Source: Agrocybe praecox (Eukaryota > Basidiomycota > Agaricomycetes > Agaricales > Agrocybaceae). Taken from it: 64,000 nt of DNA. A program made the translations under genes and the position numbers. Below the pieces are notes generated by a model. That model did no database searches, had not been told where the DNA came from, and saw only the letters and a list, made by a program, of their open reading frames with translations. Shown here piece after piece: positions 1 to 14,697 of this stretch (position 1 is the first letter of the stretch; every line of letters starts with the position of its first letter). The DNA lies in contig OZ024843.1 of NCBI GenBank assembly GCA_964017145.1, forward strand, positions 2,099,001-2,163,000, read 5' to 3'.

Positions 1-2411
1 GCCGTTCAATCCCACGACCGATCTGTAGAGATCTTTCGTATCAGAAGAGAGGAGGAGGTGAGGAAGAAGCAAGCACGAAGAAAGAGGCGCACGAAAGAGA
101 AAAAAGGCTCCAAGGAAAAAGACGAAGACGCTGAGGATGACTCAAATGCAGCGGAAGACAACCTCGTCGATTTCTTCACGCCTCACCTTGTCGTTCGAGC
201 TAGTGGCAAAATCAGATCGTTTGATTTCGGTACGAATCAAAATGCTTTCAAAGGGAAGACAACAGTACGTTTGGACCTGCAGTAATACAAGTTCATTTCT
301 GACCTGCGCCTTTTTTTTGCAGCTTTGCGTCGCTCTTTCTTCGAACGCGATCGAAGTCTACAATATTCCTCAACCGACTAAGTTCAAGGAAGAGCAACCA
401 GAAGCTACACGAAATTACTCTGTAGATCTTCCTGGTCACAGAATGGACGTTCGTACTCTCTGCCTCAGTTCCGACGACCAGATATTGGCATCTGCGTCTC
501 ACGGATCATTGAAGATATGGAATATGAAAACGACGCAGTGTATTCGTACCATGGAGTGTGGTTACGCTATATGTAGTACCTTTTTACCTGGAGATAGACA
601 TGTTAGTTTTTTTATCTTGATTAATTTCCTTTTTCTGACGAAAATTTCTCTCAGATAGCCGTTGGGACCAAATCCGGAGAAATTCTGATTTATGACATCG
701 CTTCATCCACTCTTACTGAGACTGTGAAAGCCCACACATCTACTGTTTGGTCTATGCACCTTCGAGCAGACGGACAAGCGCTCGTTACAGGTAGCGCTGA
801 CAAAGATGTAAAATTCTGGTCGTTGGAGTACCAGGATGCCACGGACGAGAGCGTAAGCGTTTGTGTGTGATAAGTTATATCTCTTCGTCTGATTCAAAGC
901 TTAGGTTCAAAGTGGAAAACTCCTGACTTTGACTCATGTACGCACACTGAAGATGTCTGACGACGTCCTCGCTGTAAAATACAGTCCAAACAGCAAGTTC
1001 CTCGCAGTTTCTCTACTCGACTCGACCGTCAAGGTTTTCTATCAAGATAGCTTGAAATTCTTCTTGTCTTTATACGGTCATAAGGTAAGATTTATATGCG
1101 TATTGCATGGACTAGACTAACTCTTTGCAGCTCCCAGTCCTATCAATGGACATATCAGACGACTCGAAATTAATAGTAACTTGTTCTGCCGACAAGAACG
1201 TGAAAATATGGGGCTTAGATTTTGGCGATTGCCATAAATCTATCTTTGCCCATGAGGAGAGTGTTATGCAAGTTGCATTTGAAAAGGATTCGCATTACTT
1301 TTGGACTGTAGGAAAAGACAAAATGCTCAAATATTGGGACGGTGACAAGGTTTGTCTGTCGTTTTTTATTTGGGTTATCTTCTTAATAGGAAGCTATTAT
1401 AGTTTGAAGGAATCCAAAAATTAGAAGGCCACCATGGTGAAATTTGGGCCTTGACATTGAGTCATCACGGCAACTTTGTAGTTACTGGCTCGCACGATAA
1501 ATCAATACGCGTATGGGAAAAACTCGACGAGCCGGTACGTCAATGACCCAAGATAATTGCTTTAGTTTTTCTAACTTGCTATTTTGTAGCTGTTCCTTGA
1601 AGAAGAACGGGAGAAAGAGCTCGAAAAATTGTATGAGGGTGGCATTGCCGATTCGCTGAACCGCGTTGATGCACCCATCGGGAGTGGCGTCGATGGCGCA
1701 AATGGAATCACTGAAACAGAGGCTGCTGCAGTCACTAAGCAAACCACCGAGACTCTTATGGCAGGAGAGCGTATCATGGAAGCTCTTGAATTGGCAGATA
1801 CCGAAAGAGAAACCACGAGGGAATACGAGGAAGCGATGTCGCGATTGTCCGAGGACGATGCTATGCGGATGCAAGCTCCCCCAAGGAACCCTGTTCTAGC
1901 AGCATATGATCTGGAACCGGAAGCATATGTGCTGAGGGTTGTCGAAAAAATCCCAAGCACGTCCCTTCAGGATGCACTTCTAGTCTTGCCTTTTGGTAAG
2001 GTGGTCTCCTTAATGGTGTATCTAAATATTTGGGCGCAAAAGGTATGTTCTTCTTTGTCACACTCCGTCCATTTGCTTGAACTTCTTTTTTCTTTTTTTT
2101 CTCGAAAGGGGTGGAACATTACGTTAGTCTCCCGCATCATCTTTTTCCTCCTGAAAGTACACCACCATCAAATCGTGGCCAATCGAATTATGAGAACAAC
2201 GTTGATCCCTCTCCGGAAACATTTGCGGTCGGCTCTGCAAAAGCAAAAGGATGTAATTGGTTACAACATGGCTGCCCTTCAGTTTATTCGGAGAAAGAAC
2301 GACGCAGAAAGAACAGCGCAGTTCTTTGAAGAAGAGAATATGGATGAAGAAAAGGTCAAAGCAAGAATAGCGGAAGGTAAAAAGCGCAAGAGGATCAACC
2401 TCAAGGCGTAA
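1..2411 (+). CDS. UTP12: UTP12/DIP2 (WDR3-like) U3 snoRNP WD40 protein, 3' part
   Basis: The gene enters from the left edge already in frame, so its first propeller is outside the window. It reads as a Lys/Glu-rich linker (about residues 15-55), then a run of WD40 repeats (for example [30 protein letters not shown]), then an acidic coiled region and a helical C-terminal Utp12 domain ending at a TAA. This order, with a charged linker between two propellers and a Utp12 tail, is that of Dip2/Utp12 (human WDR3). In the family this protein belongs to the UTP-B part of the small-subunit processome in the nucleolus and is needed for 18S rRNA processing. Several short introns interrupt the repeats (near 266-320, 601-657, 855-904, 1085-1130). 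The gene is convergent with the next one, about 210 bp away. Identity is secure; the exact exon ends around 1990-2110 are less so. Confidence 0.9.
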
Positions 2412-2619
2412 GTAATTTGGGTGTTATCCAGTCAACGATATAGGTAAATACAAAACTATCTTGATATGACATCTTCGAATAATAATTTTCAGTGTACTCC
2501 GTGTGGAAAATACCAGCGTCTTGTGGCATCACTTGCTATCCACCTTTGGGCCCCATAATTCTTCGTACCTGTTTTTATCATGGATGAGAGGAATTTCCAA
2601 CTTCTCGCACTAAAATGCC

Positions 2620-3481
2620 TTACCATCCATGTGGCTCTGTTGCTGGTCTCAATTGCACCTGGAGCACACCTTCGTCGAAATTTGCTAGTTGTCCAAATGC
2701 TGCTCGAGTAAGGTCGACGTGTTTGGATCCAGGTGCGCAGCCAGCGCAAGTATCTACTACGCGGACGAATACGCACTTTTTGGGCGTATTGCAAACTATA
2801 GAGATTTTTGTCAGGTAGTTCTTGATGCAGTATGATTCATTACTGACGCTCGAGAAACTTGAAACACTTCGGTCGAGTTGTCCACCCTTCCTGCGTAAGG
2901 GCGCATGCAAATGATGCATCCTGTTGGATTTCACTAAATTGAGCGACCAGTGTTCTTGACATCCGACACGAGACTTACTGTCGGAGCCCATTTCCCGTCC
3001 TTCCAGCAGCTAGGATTCTTTAGGTCGTGCCCTGTGTACCTGGCACTAGGTTCAATCAAGTTCGGTGGCGATATTTTTATCACGCTTACCACGTAATGGT
3101 GACTGGTTCAGGCTTCCCGACACCTTTCAAGCCCTGGAGAGCGCTTTTCAGGACGCTGCTAATTGCTTCAGTTAGTCCATGCTTTTTTCGGACATTTTTC
3201 TTTTTGGTGGATCTATTTTCAAGCACTGAAGAAACTCCATCCTGAACGGGACCGTTCAAATTGGTTTCCGTTTGCGATTGACGGTACTTATATCCAAGAT
3301 TTGTTACATTGATAGGTTGCCATCCATCCCGCGGATCAAACTTGTAATTGTTTTCTAAGGAATGGGCTTTGGTGTATTTGCTTTGCGAAATCGCTTGAAC
3401 GGAAGTTGCTCGACCAGCAAGGACAGAAATGGTGCAAAAGGTGAAAAGGAAGAAGGCTAGATTGATTTTCATGCTCGCCAT
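2620..3481 (-). CDS. Secreted RlpA-like double-psi beta-barrel (barwin/expansin-like) protein
   Basis: Four exons on the minus strand give a protein of roughly 200 residues. It starts with an N-terminal hydrophobic signal peptide (INLAFFLFTFCTISVLAG), followed by a linker of about 90 residues. The C-terminal double-psi beta-barrel carries TITWYTGHDLKNPSCW, then a DASFACAL...W segment, then CVFVRVVDTCAGC and HVDLTRAAFGQLA. The paired cysteines and the VRVVDTCAGC...DLT signature are typical of small fungal secreted RlpA-like/barwin-like proteins. Such proteins act outside the cell and are usually thought to bind wall polysaccharide without clear enzymatic activity. The introns are short: donor at about 3090, a second after the APT codons near 2975, and a third before the VRVVDTC exon. 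The intergenic gap is shared with the divergent Zn2Cys6 gene. Substrate and role cannot be inferred. Confidence 0.85.
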
Positions 3482-3866
3482 TTTCCGTGTTCTGGAAAAT
3501 CTGCAAAGGCGGGTTGTTGCGTGTAACTCTGTGAGGAAGAAATAATGTTTAACCGACGGCGAGATTTGAGATGAAGCCCTATGAAGCCAGAAATAGTAAG
3601 CGAGAGGAACATCTAAAAATATCTACCAACACGAGGTGTCGTGACGTCGCCAACTTTGAGCAAAAAATAGAATGAAACATAAAGGGAGGAATCCTTCCTA
3701 AATCGGCTCAGAGTGATCGATCGAAAATTAGATAAAAGAGGTGCCGTTCGGGCCGAGGGCGGAGTCACCGAGTACCGACTCTTGCTTTGTCTTTTTTGAA
3801 TGCGAGTCACTGGCCAGGCGGCGCCGGTCCCTCCTTGACTAATCACTCTTCCTTCTCTTCTCAGCG
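3482..3866. promoter_or_regulatory. Divergent promoter, secreted barrel protein / Zn2Cys6 factor
   Basis: About 385 bp separates two start codons that point away from each other. A pyrimidine-rich tract (cttccttctcttctcag) directly precedes the plus-strand ATG and may be an untranslated leader. No convincing TATA box was seen on either strand. Confidence 0.5.
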
Positions 3867-6800
3867 ATGCCTGCAGATCCCTCCCATACACCTTTGGTGC
3901 GACGAGCGAATAGGAGGCTTACAACCGAGGAAGAGATCGACTCACGACGAGCTCGAGGAGAGGTATGTCCCCTCATTCACTCTTCTTTCACATGGCCATT
4001 TATTTTCTTCCTTAGATTTCCTGCGCAGAGTGTCGGAGGTATCTACTTCGAATTATGAATAGTCGGATTTGTTGCAGATGCTCACGCTTTTTAGGTTGAA
4101 GTTGAAATGCGACAAAAAATTACCTTGTAGTTCGTGCGGTATGTTGTTAGCCGATATAACCGATATCTCGAGGAATTTCTGTTCATCTTCTTTTGTTAGT
4201 GCGTCGAGGTTGTCCGTCTATATGTCCGAATGGAAGCCTATCGACTGGACAAGGCACCAGGTAAGCTACTGACATTGCTGTCCGCGCTAATATTTACCTT
4301 TACAGTAGGTTTGTGCTCGCAGATACATCCCAGTTACATACCAAAATCGCGGAGATGGGTCAACGTATTCGACAACTTGAAGATGCCCTTGCTATCTTTC
4401 AGTCTGGCGTATCAAGTGACGTTCACCCTCTCCTCAAGGAGGAACTTCTGCCGATAAAATTCGGTCCAGAAAAGGGTTATGTCCTACAAAAAGAACCACC
4501 TTCCCGAAAAGAGTCGATGGAACCACCAATCGATGCCTTTGGCACACTGACCATTGGCGATGGAGGAGCAGCCAAGTATTTTGGGCCATCTGCTGGGTCT
4601 GAGGTGTGTACCATCGTATATGAAAAGTCTCAACTCATTTCGTTGACCTATATCTCCATAGACTCTCTTCATGGTATAATTTGCAAAAGTAACTACAAGC
4701 CTATATGAACTAATCCACATGATTTCCAGGCAGGTGCTGATCTCGAGCAAGGCTCACCCGACGATGATTTGTATGCTCCAGTCTCGTTAGAAATTGCCCG
4801 TCTATCGGCCGCTTTCCCCTTCGGAACGGATGAAAATGTCGACAAACCTATGGATTTCCTTCTAGATCATCTCCCTCCAGAACCTCGGGCGTGGTCCTTG
4901 TGCGAGACGTACTTGGAACAAATGACGTGGTCTTTCCGACCTATCAAGCGAGAAGAGCTGATAAACGATATTCTTTCCCCGATCTACAAGTTTGTGAAGG
5001 AAAGGCAGTCAAAACAGATGTCTACTGGAGAATCAAGGCCTGTTTCAGCGCATAAGCTTGCAGTTATGTTCCTAGTTTTTGCTCTTGGGGCTTTGGTCGA
5101 TTTGACATTGGAGCCATGTTCGTAATCTTTACTCTTCTTCTGCATTACGTTGACCACCATCGCAGATAATAAGGAAGCGGGTATTTATTACCACCTTGGT
5201 CGAGCGTGTTTGTCGCTACGTTCAGTTTTTGATTCGCCCGAGATATCGACGGTACAAACGATTGTTCTGATGGCGTCCTATCATGCGAATGCAGGAAAGA
5301 GATATACCATGGATAGCGCGGTGAGCTTTGCACGGTTCTGGACCCTAGGATGACGCTCATATATTCCGAAAGTGGGCCCTCATGTCACTTGGTTCAAAAC
5401 TTGCTCAAAGTGTAAGTGACTTCGCGTTTTATAATCAATTATAATTAGATTCTTTACTTACAACAATGACAGTTAGGTCTTCGTAAGAATATGACGTTAT
5501 CGATATTTCCTTGTCTTGACAATCAAATGCAGATCGCGATAGTTCACGGTGGCACATGGACGCCAAAACTGTGCAGCGTCGGCGCGGTCTTTTTTGGGAA
5601 TTATTCTCCACGGAGCTATTTTATGTACGTTTTCTGTCCGCTACGATTGTAGAGGTTGACTTAATCAGGCCGACAGAGTCTTGCTCTAGGAAGACCGCCT
5701 TCCATACGCCTCTCGTATGTGGATTGCGAGTTTCCGGACGATGATGAAGCTAAATTGGATGAGCATGGTAACATTCTTGTTGGATGTAAGCTGATAGTTA
5801 CATAGGTCTCGTTCGTTACCCTGATATTTTTATAGACTATCGATGGAAATATGAATTTTCAAAGGAAATCTTCGCTTCCGTTATCGAGCTCACACTAACA
5901 GCGGAAGCCCCTCAATATTCGACGATCCTGGAGCTTGATCGAAAAGTCCGCGAAAAGACTTTTTTCCCTCACCTAAATGTATTCAATAGTACAGACAACG
6001 AGGATATGACACCTTCGGTGTACATGAAACGTTGCCTACTCGGGCAGTATCGTTCAATCAGTAAGTTCTCTCTTGTCAGATCGGATCGTGGATGGCGAAC
6101 TGAAGCACCGCATACAGCTTTGTTGTATCTTCATCGAAGTTTCTTCGCACAAGCAATGCTAGATCACCCGGCGAACCCGTTACAAAGTCCATATTCACCC
6201 TCCTTCCTGGCTGTTTATCGTTGTGCCTCTGGGGTTATCAAATCCAGCCTAAATCACTACGATAGGTTCCCTGAATTATGTGGCAGATGGTGGGGTATCT
6301 GGACGCATCGTGAGTATCTGATAGTATCCGTATATGCCACCGTAAACTGACGACTGGGCTCTCTAGTATTCTCGGCTGCTGTGAGTTCATCTCTGCGAAA
6401 AGAAAGATTGTTGAATGACCGCTGATCTTTCTTAGATCATTGTTGGATGCATTGTTACGCGGTCACCGTCATCATCCATGGCATCGAGTGCTTTTATCGA
6501 ACTTGGACTTGCTTGCGACCTATTCGAGAAGGGTGCCATGCATTCTCGCAGAGCACGAAGTGGACTGGTGAATCCAAACCTTTTCTTTCTTTGCTACATT
6601 TTAAACAAATAATTCAATCTCCTCCCTAGGCAATTTTATATAAAATGCGCGAGAAAGCATTCCAGGTCTATTCGCAATTTAGATCAGGTAATGGAATCCC
6701 CAACAAGACATTGTCTGTAGGCAAACCCGATTACGGTGACGATGAACTGGCTCTTTTCGGCGGACAGACCCGCGTCCTTGTCAGCAAATTGCTCAGTTGT

Positions 6801-7382
6801 TCCACTTCCTCCAAATCCAGAAAACCGTCGCTTTCTTCTTCTTCAACCGCTGTTTCAAGTCCATCGTCTGATAACGATTCGCGATCAACACCTTCCAGTG
6901 ATACTGGAAGAGATGTGCATCCCTCCTTGGTTGAATATTTGTCCATATTTCCTCCTTCCACGGGACCATTACAAGGCTCATCTGATGTTTCAAATAGTAA
7001 TTTACCTGCAAGCACACCCGTCCAAGCAGAACAAGCAGAACAGCAGTCAAACTGGCAAAGCTGGACATCCCCTTCTTCCTCGTCATTATTTACTCCTCTG
7101 AATCCCGAGACATATGCCAATATCACAAACGAGTTCCCGTCCTTCTCCAACAACACATTCACCGAGGAACCTATGGAACTCAAGGCTGATCCTTCGGATG
7201 CCTCGCTGGTTGATCTCGGAATGATGATGACAGGAGAGTCGGGCATGGATGAACAGTGGATGTCGTTCATGCGAGATTCAGGTTTCTTGCAACTGGATGG
7301 AAACACGATAAATAATATGCCTTATAATGCTCCAATGTTACAATTTAATCCGCAGGCTGGAGGCGCACCACAAGGATACTAA
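3867..7382 (+). CDS. Zn2Cys6 transcription factor with fungal-specific (Fungal_trans) domain
   Basis: The N-terminal binuclear cluster is split over four small exons: CAECRRLKLKC, DKKLPCSSC, VRRGCPSIC, then a GTRF linker. The six core cysteines are spaced C-x2-C-x6-C-x5-C-x2-C-x8-C, with one extra Cys in the last loop. A heptad-like segment (LHTKIAEMGQRIRQLEDAL) follows and probably dimerises. The middle of the protein matches the Fungal_trans domain: YLEQMTWSFRPI, the AGIYYHLGRACLSL stretch, IGLHRDSSRWH and RRRGLFWELF. The C-terminal 200 residues are Ser/Thr/Pro-rich with acidic patches, as in an activation domain. It is expected to be a nuclear, sequence-specific regulator, usually binding CGG half-sites. 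About ten introns are present. No target can be inferred. The neighbouring secreted-protein gene shares its promoter but that does not prove regulation. Confidence 0.88.
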
Positions 7383-7737
7383 AGGACTAAATATTCTATT
7401 TCCTTTTATTTAATCATAATTTTTTATTGGCATATTCCCATACTGTAGTATCACCATGTACAAATTATAATACCTGCCTTGGAAACATGTATCCATCGGG
7501 ACTCAGTGGTAAATTACAACAGTAATGATAATCTGACTTGACTAAGAGATGGAGTCGACTCGAGCCTGAAAATGAAATATTTTTGAAAAAAAAAAAAGAA
7601 AATTGCTAAAGAATTTGCAAGCGGCTATAAAACTCCGGTCCTCCGATCGGTTGCATTCAATAAATAAATTGGAACACACGCGCCTAACCGGTACCTGACT
7701 CATACTCACACCCTCTCACATATCTCTTTTTTTCTAA
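7383..7737 (+). promoter_or_regulatory. Intergenic region and TATA-containing promoter of the PLP enzyme gene
   Basis: The first half is AT-rich and holds the 3' flank of the regulator gene (AATAAT-like and TTTATT stretches). An oligo-A run lies near 7586-7600. A good TATA box, TATAAAA, sits at 7626-7632, about 110 bases before the ATG at 7738, within a normal range for a fungal promoter plus leader. Confidence 0.5.
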
Positions 7738-9604
<1,867 letters not shown>

Positions 9605-9900
9605 ATGAATATATAGGCGTCAGTAACTTAGCTACCTAAGTCTAGAAATGTAAACCCATGGATTATAAAGAAGCACATGGAAATATACATCGATATTCGT
9701 TCTTTAAAGCTACCCCTGTGTCAACAATGTGGCTTCGGCCCCGACTTCTTGCTTCTGACGGATGTGGCAGCTTTAGAACTTGTAAAATCCCCCAACTGTT
9801 GACCGACGGTGCCGTATTTTTAAAGGATTTATAGGCCTTTTTGCACTTCACTGACTTGGATATCACATCTGTTCCTTTCCGCCATCCCACTAAAATCTAT

Positions 9901-11440
9901 ATGCCATCCCTGTCCTCGACGCGTTTGTATATTAGAGGTCAGTGGCCATATCAAAAGCTTGTACTTGACCGTCCTTACTCGTCTCCAGGGTTGCCCGCAG
10001 ACGTGACGGAGCTGGAGTTATCCAAGGTGAGCAAAAAAAAGCATTATCCTTCAATTACTCTTCCTAATTGTAATACAGTATCTATCTTGCCACGGAAAGC
10101 TGTCTGAAGTAAAGATATGCGCCAGTGAGTACCTTGCAACCGACGGATAAAAATGCCTTAATCAGTGTTTACCTGCAAGATTATGCTTTTGTTCAATTCG
10201 AATTCGCCAAGGTAGCACTGGGGTCTGTTGCAGCAACCTTGATTGACAATACATATAGGACGCTTCATTGGTACTGGAAATCTACAAGCATAGGCCTTTG
10301 TTGGGAAAGAGTTGACATACTCCTGCCCATCCGAGACTCAAAGAAACTTACAAGCTCTCTTTTTACAAGAAATTGTCATTGAATTTGCTCATGCGGCACG
10401 AAAAGATCTGCTCTCGGTGTCTTCTACGGGAGGAAATTACAATCATATGCCGTAAATCTCACTCTAAATGATCTTTTCGGCCTTCTTACTCTTTTCAATT
10501 CATCCCAGGCGCTTTTCGCAGGAAAGGCGAGCAACTGGACGTCATCCTGTACTTATTTTGGGCATTCCAGAAGACGTTCGATGGCAGGTTTGTAGTGTAG
10601 TGTTGTCGTCGAAGTATATATTGTACAACCTTAACTGATTGCATATTATTCTAGGAACTGAAGGATTTCGGCAGACTTTCCGGAAGGATGGTAGCCTACT
10701 GCGATTTGGATAGGGCCCATCATGGACGCGGGTCTGTTGTTGAGATTACTCTGTTCTTTACTATTGACGTCCAATTTCGTAACATCAGATTTATTGAATA
10801 TTTCACAAGAGAAGACGCCCGACACGCTGTCAAAACGTTGGACGGGAAACGTCTAGGAGGAAAGAGGGTACAAGTTGTAGATTACACGGTAAACGTAAGT
10901 GAATGCAGCAGGCATATTTGAAAATGCATTGTTCATCAGGATTTCTTACTCCAGCTTTTTACGCACCCTTCCAAGCGCCTCCGCTCGCGCTCCAGGTCCC
11001 CGGAAAGACCATTCAAAAGAGCTCGAGCTTCTGGCAATGGCTATTCACCTGAGGAATTTTACACCCAAACCCCTAGTAGACACTTTGGACGCGACAACAG
11101 CTCTCTTATTAATTACGTTCAAAATTCTGCTGTTCGGGATATTTATACAGATCCATCTCCGTCTGGCAGCAGCGAGGTTCCTTGGACGCAGCCGTCTTAT
11201 GGCCGAAACCCGAGGGACCAGAACCAGCAGCATTACGTTGACAGCGAACCTTTGAACCAAGTAACGAGGATATCGCACTGCACCATGGCTCATCAGAACC
11301 AATATTTGGATTACGAGTATTATCCCGTCGCCGGACCTGACTATGAAAGGAGCGATGGTAAAATCTTCCCCGAACACGAGTGGAGCTTCGGGGTAGCTCG
11401 CGAACGAGAGTGGGGCCATCTACCTGACCCATACCTCTGA
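9901..11440 (+). CDS. Two-RRM RNA-binding protein with Arg/Ser-type tail (SR-like)
   Basis: RRM1 begins almost at the start Met (RNP2 LYIRGLPADV; RNP1 YAFVQFE) and is split by several short introns. RRM2 follows a linker rich in basic residues and starts VLILGIPEDVRWQELKDFG, with RNP1 GRGFIEYF and the DGKRLGGKRVQV end. After RRM2 comes a short RLRSRSRSPERPFKRAR patch, then about 140 residues rich in Ser, Tyr, Gln and Asn ending ...HLPDPYL. Two RRMs plus an RS-containing low-complexity tail resemble SR or Npl3-type pre-mRNA/mRNP factors in the nucleus. I cannot assign a specific orthologue, and the acidic tail is not classical. The unsequenced half of RRM1 (near 10210-10440) contains an intron with weak AG alternatives, so the exon edge there is tentative. 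Confidence 0.78.
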
Positions 11441-11628
11441 TAATTTCCTGCCTGCCCCAATAGCGCCTATTCTGTTCCAGCGCTTAATTCAACCGAAAAA
11501 AGCCATCGATCCACTTTAAACCAGTTACGATGCACTAGAATCAATAATTGCAGTTTTCAATTTAAACATTAGTCATGGTCAACCAGATGTAACAAATATA
11601 ATCGATTCGTAGAAAGAAACAGTAGTCA

Positions 11629-13086
11629 TCACTCTTTACGCTGACTTTTACCTCTGTAAAACTCCAAAAAGTGGCTTTTATCCTCCCAACCTAAACTGGT
11701 TCTTTTTAACTTGCCCATGTGTGCAATGAGGGACGCCGATGTTTCTGTCAACATGTCGTCTCCCATGTAATCCAACAAGACCTCACTTGCAACAAAGAGT
11801 TGAGAGCCAGGGGATTCCGACGGCGCTAAGAGGCGGATAGTAATTTGAGGTAAAGACAGGGAAGTCGCTAGGGTGAAAATGTGAGGAAGAGGATTTAGTA
11901 TGCTGGATGGTATCGGCAGGGTCAGCGTTGGTGCAAGGTCTGTTGGAGGATCATATCTGCAAAATTCTCATCAACTTTCGCCCGTTGCGGCTGAATGAGT
12001 TCACTGACCGAACAGACATGATGAACACTTGGAACTTTTTCACTGGCACATTCTGATGGAATACATCAGCAAAGCGCAGTAAGCCTCGACCGTTGCTTGC
12101 CGTGCATTCAGGAAACACGACAACTGGCCTAGGAGCATTGCGCCGGATTTCATCGAGTGGAAGCGCAGCTGAAGAGGATGATCCATATGAGGGTACGTTT
12201 CCTGTCTGTAGAATCATCGATAACAGGGAAACCTGGCGGAATCCGATGATTGAAATGCGAGAAGAGGATGACCTAGACGGTACTTGGATATTCGCAGAGC
12301 CGGTACCTGTTCGCCGACCAGGAGTATAGGTGACGGGAGTAGAACTTCGAGATACTTGAGGAGATTCGGGTATGGAATCTGGGATGGGAAGAACAAATAC
12401 AGGATCAAAGCTTTCAAAGCGTTCAGTGGTATGAAAAGCCATTTATATCATATTATCGTACCGAATTGCAAGCCAAAGAATCTCAATCCAGGAAGCCCAA
12501 TTTGAAATGATAACGTCCCCTGCTCTTGGATTCCATTGCTCTGGTAATTTTGGTCCACGGCTGCAATGAAGCTCGGAAAGTGGAACTAACGAACAAAGAC
12601 TTGTGACATACCTGCGTTTTCGATTGAACTGCTCAGGTGATATCCAAAAGAAACCTAGAACAAGCAGAGCCATGCGACCAAGAATATAAGTAAATCCATG
12701 TTTTATTAAGCGGTACAATGGTGGAACAGGGAACTAAATGCTAGTTAGCAGTAGGATAGAATGAAAAGATGAGGCCTTACGAAAACAAGACAAATCCCCT
12801 CCACGAGCAATAGGTAGATTGCAGCGAGTAGAAGGACCAAAGCCGTTCTGGCTATAGCTAGTGTGTATCGCAAGGGTAAAGTAACTTTTGCGATAAGTTG
12901 GGAGCCAAGGGGTGGCACAGGTGTCAAGAACGGCTGGACATTGGAAGTTAAAATCGGGTTGAATGTGTTGAGAAGAACAAGTAACCTGAATGCCCGTACC
13001 TGGGTCCTAGAAGAAACTTCAGTTAAAGAAGATTGCAATGCAAAAAAAAAAAGAAAGGTCACCCTATACGCGCTGAACTTTTCCAT
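11629..13086 (-). CDS. LOA1: LOA1/VPS66-like lysophospholipid acyltransferase
   Basis: The minus-strand exons give an N-terminal region with two hydrophobic segments (LPLRYTLAIARTALVLLLAA and the ILGRMALLVLGFFWI stretch). A PlsC-like catalytic region follows: DVIISNWASWIEILWLAIRYD in the position of acyltransferase motif I, DPVFVLPIP, and VVFPECTASNGRGLLRFA in the position of the FPEGT motif. The C-terminus ends GWEDKSHFLEFYRGK. The FPE(C/G)T...SNGRGLL block, with the motif-I HX4D replaced by N-W-A-S-W-I-E, fits the LOA1/Vps66 branch better than classical LPA acyltransferases. In yeast this protein is an ER/lipid-droplet enzyme making phosphatidic acid and affecting vacuolar sorting. A Ser-rich insert of about 60 residues (SSSSRISIIGF region) sits in the middle. 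It is divergent from TVP38 with a 186 bp shared promoter. Confidence 0.78.
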
Positions 13087-13272
13087 ATAAACTTGGTGAA
13101 TGTTAGAAGAAACGCTGAGTTAAAAATAAGCCGGGCGCGAGGTTTGATAGCACGTGACCTTGAAGCAATGCCGTCTCGGCAATGATGTCGTGGTGCTATA
13201 TGCGTTGCCGACTCTGTACATAAGACAGTAATGGCCTGACTGCTTCGAAGTGATACCACTTCTCCTCCCGCC
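13087..13272. promoter_or_regulatory. Divergent promoter LOA1-like / TVP38 with CACGTGAC box
   Basis: These 186 bp lie between two divergent ATGs. A palindromic CACGTG followed by AC is at 13151-13156. This hexamer is the bHLH/Cbf1-type core and could also be read by bZIP factors that use an ACGT core. A single hexamer is weak evidence for a functional site. Confidence 0.35.
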
Positions 13273-14533
13273 ATGGTTGCACGACCAATTATAGGCTTTG
13301 TGGCTATGGTTAAGAAATACGCAAAGTATGGTTTCAACCGGTACAAGAACCTTCATATTCTTGGAAAGGTCCGTCTGCGATATCGTCATGACCTAAATTC
13401 TTAGCACTCATTCTCAAATGAAGCTATTCATCTGGCTTGTCATACTGTTTTATATATGCTCAGGTGAGGATAAAGATATCACAATTGCACCGCAATTGCA
13501 CACATATTTAATCCCTATTACCAGGGATAATCATAATCGTGTTGACACCGGCACGCATTTCACAATTTCTCTATGACAAGGCCAAGGAGCTTGCCTCAAC
13601 ACGGTTTGGTTGGATTGCTCTATGTGGTGCAATTAGTATGTTTGCTATCTTTGTGAATGAGCCTTAAATCTGAGACGTTTGTGTATAATTATAGTCTGCG
13701 TCTCATTCCCTCCCTTTATCGGCCACACAACCTTAATGATCCTATGTGGTTTTGCATACGGACTGAAGGGATTTTGGATTGGCGCAGTTGGCTCAATTCT
13801 TGGCTCGTCTATTGCCTTTCTGGTCCTACGTTTCCTCTTTAGTGCTAGATTGCGAGCATGGTCCAGTCAGAACCAGAAGTGGCAAGCGTTAGAATCCGTT
13901 GTCGTGCGTCCTACTTCCATTCCCAGTTGTGCGCCGAGTTTTGTTGATCCTTTCTCCAGAGAGCTAAGGGGTTATCCTTGATCATATTAATTCGCATCTC
14001 GCCTTTCCCACCATGGGTATACTCGAACTCTCTTTTTGCGGCAAGTTGTTAAGCCAAATGCACGAAGACAATCCTATCTAATATTACTCCATATACCAGT
14101 CAATCGAAGCGGTCAAGTTGTGGCAATTTGTGGTGGCAACCTTTTTCATTCTGCCCAAAGTCTTCCTTCATACGTTCATTGGATCCAAGATGGCGGCTCT
14201 ATCAGATGGAGACCAGCGCGGTCATATGGATACTCGTATGTCATCCGTGTTTCGTGCTCTGGGGGTGACTCTGACTTTTTTTCAGGAACTAAGGTCCTGA
14301 ATGCGGGGCTGATCGTTGGTGGTATCATCATAACCATCTTCACTAGCTGGTATGTATCACCTTTCGTCGTAAGAACTAGGTTCATTCATTATTTCCTCAG
14401 GACCGTTTATAATCTTGTCCAAAACCATATACGACACATGGAGGGGTTCGCACCCGAAGTGGATGAATTAGCTGCCGAAGCAATCGAGGACTACGATGAA
14501 GAAGCCCCACTGTTATCTCCTATACAAGTTTGA
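13273..14533 (+). CDS. TVP38: TVP38/DedA-family (VTT domain) Golgi membrane protein
   Basis: The protein is about 330 residues. The amino end is short and basic (KKYAKYGFNRYKNLHILGK). Membrane spans follow, with the VTT-domain core CVSFPPFIGHTTLMILCGFAYG, GFWIGAVGSILGSSIAF and the ISPFPPWVYSNSLFA loop. The phenylalanine/proline-rich PP motif and Gly-rich helices are the diagnostic SNARE-associated VTT (DedA) features. The C-terminal tail is acidic (EVDELAAEAIEDYDEEAPLLS), facing the cytosol. In yeast Tvp38 resides in Tlg2-containing Golgi/endosomal membranes, and VTT proteins generally act as lipid scramblases. Introns are short; one lies directly after residue 32. It shares its promoter with the LOA1-like gene and is tail-to-tail with UFE1, 164 bp apart. 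Confidence 0.88.
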
Positions 14534-14697
14534 AGGTCGAAGGGGCCACAGACCCCGATTTTTGCGTCCCGTGTATGATTTGTGAGGATATGGCGGTCTA
14601 CTTATTGTGGATAGTACCAGTTAGGTATATAGTTGATATTTATGAACTTTTAGAGGGGGTATTCTAGGATGTATATTAGAGTAAGAACCGTCTATGG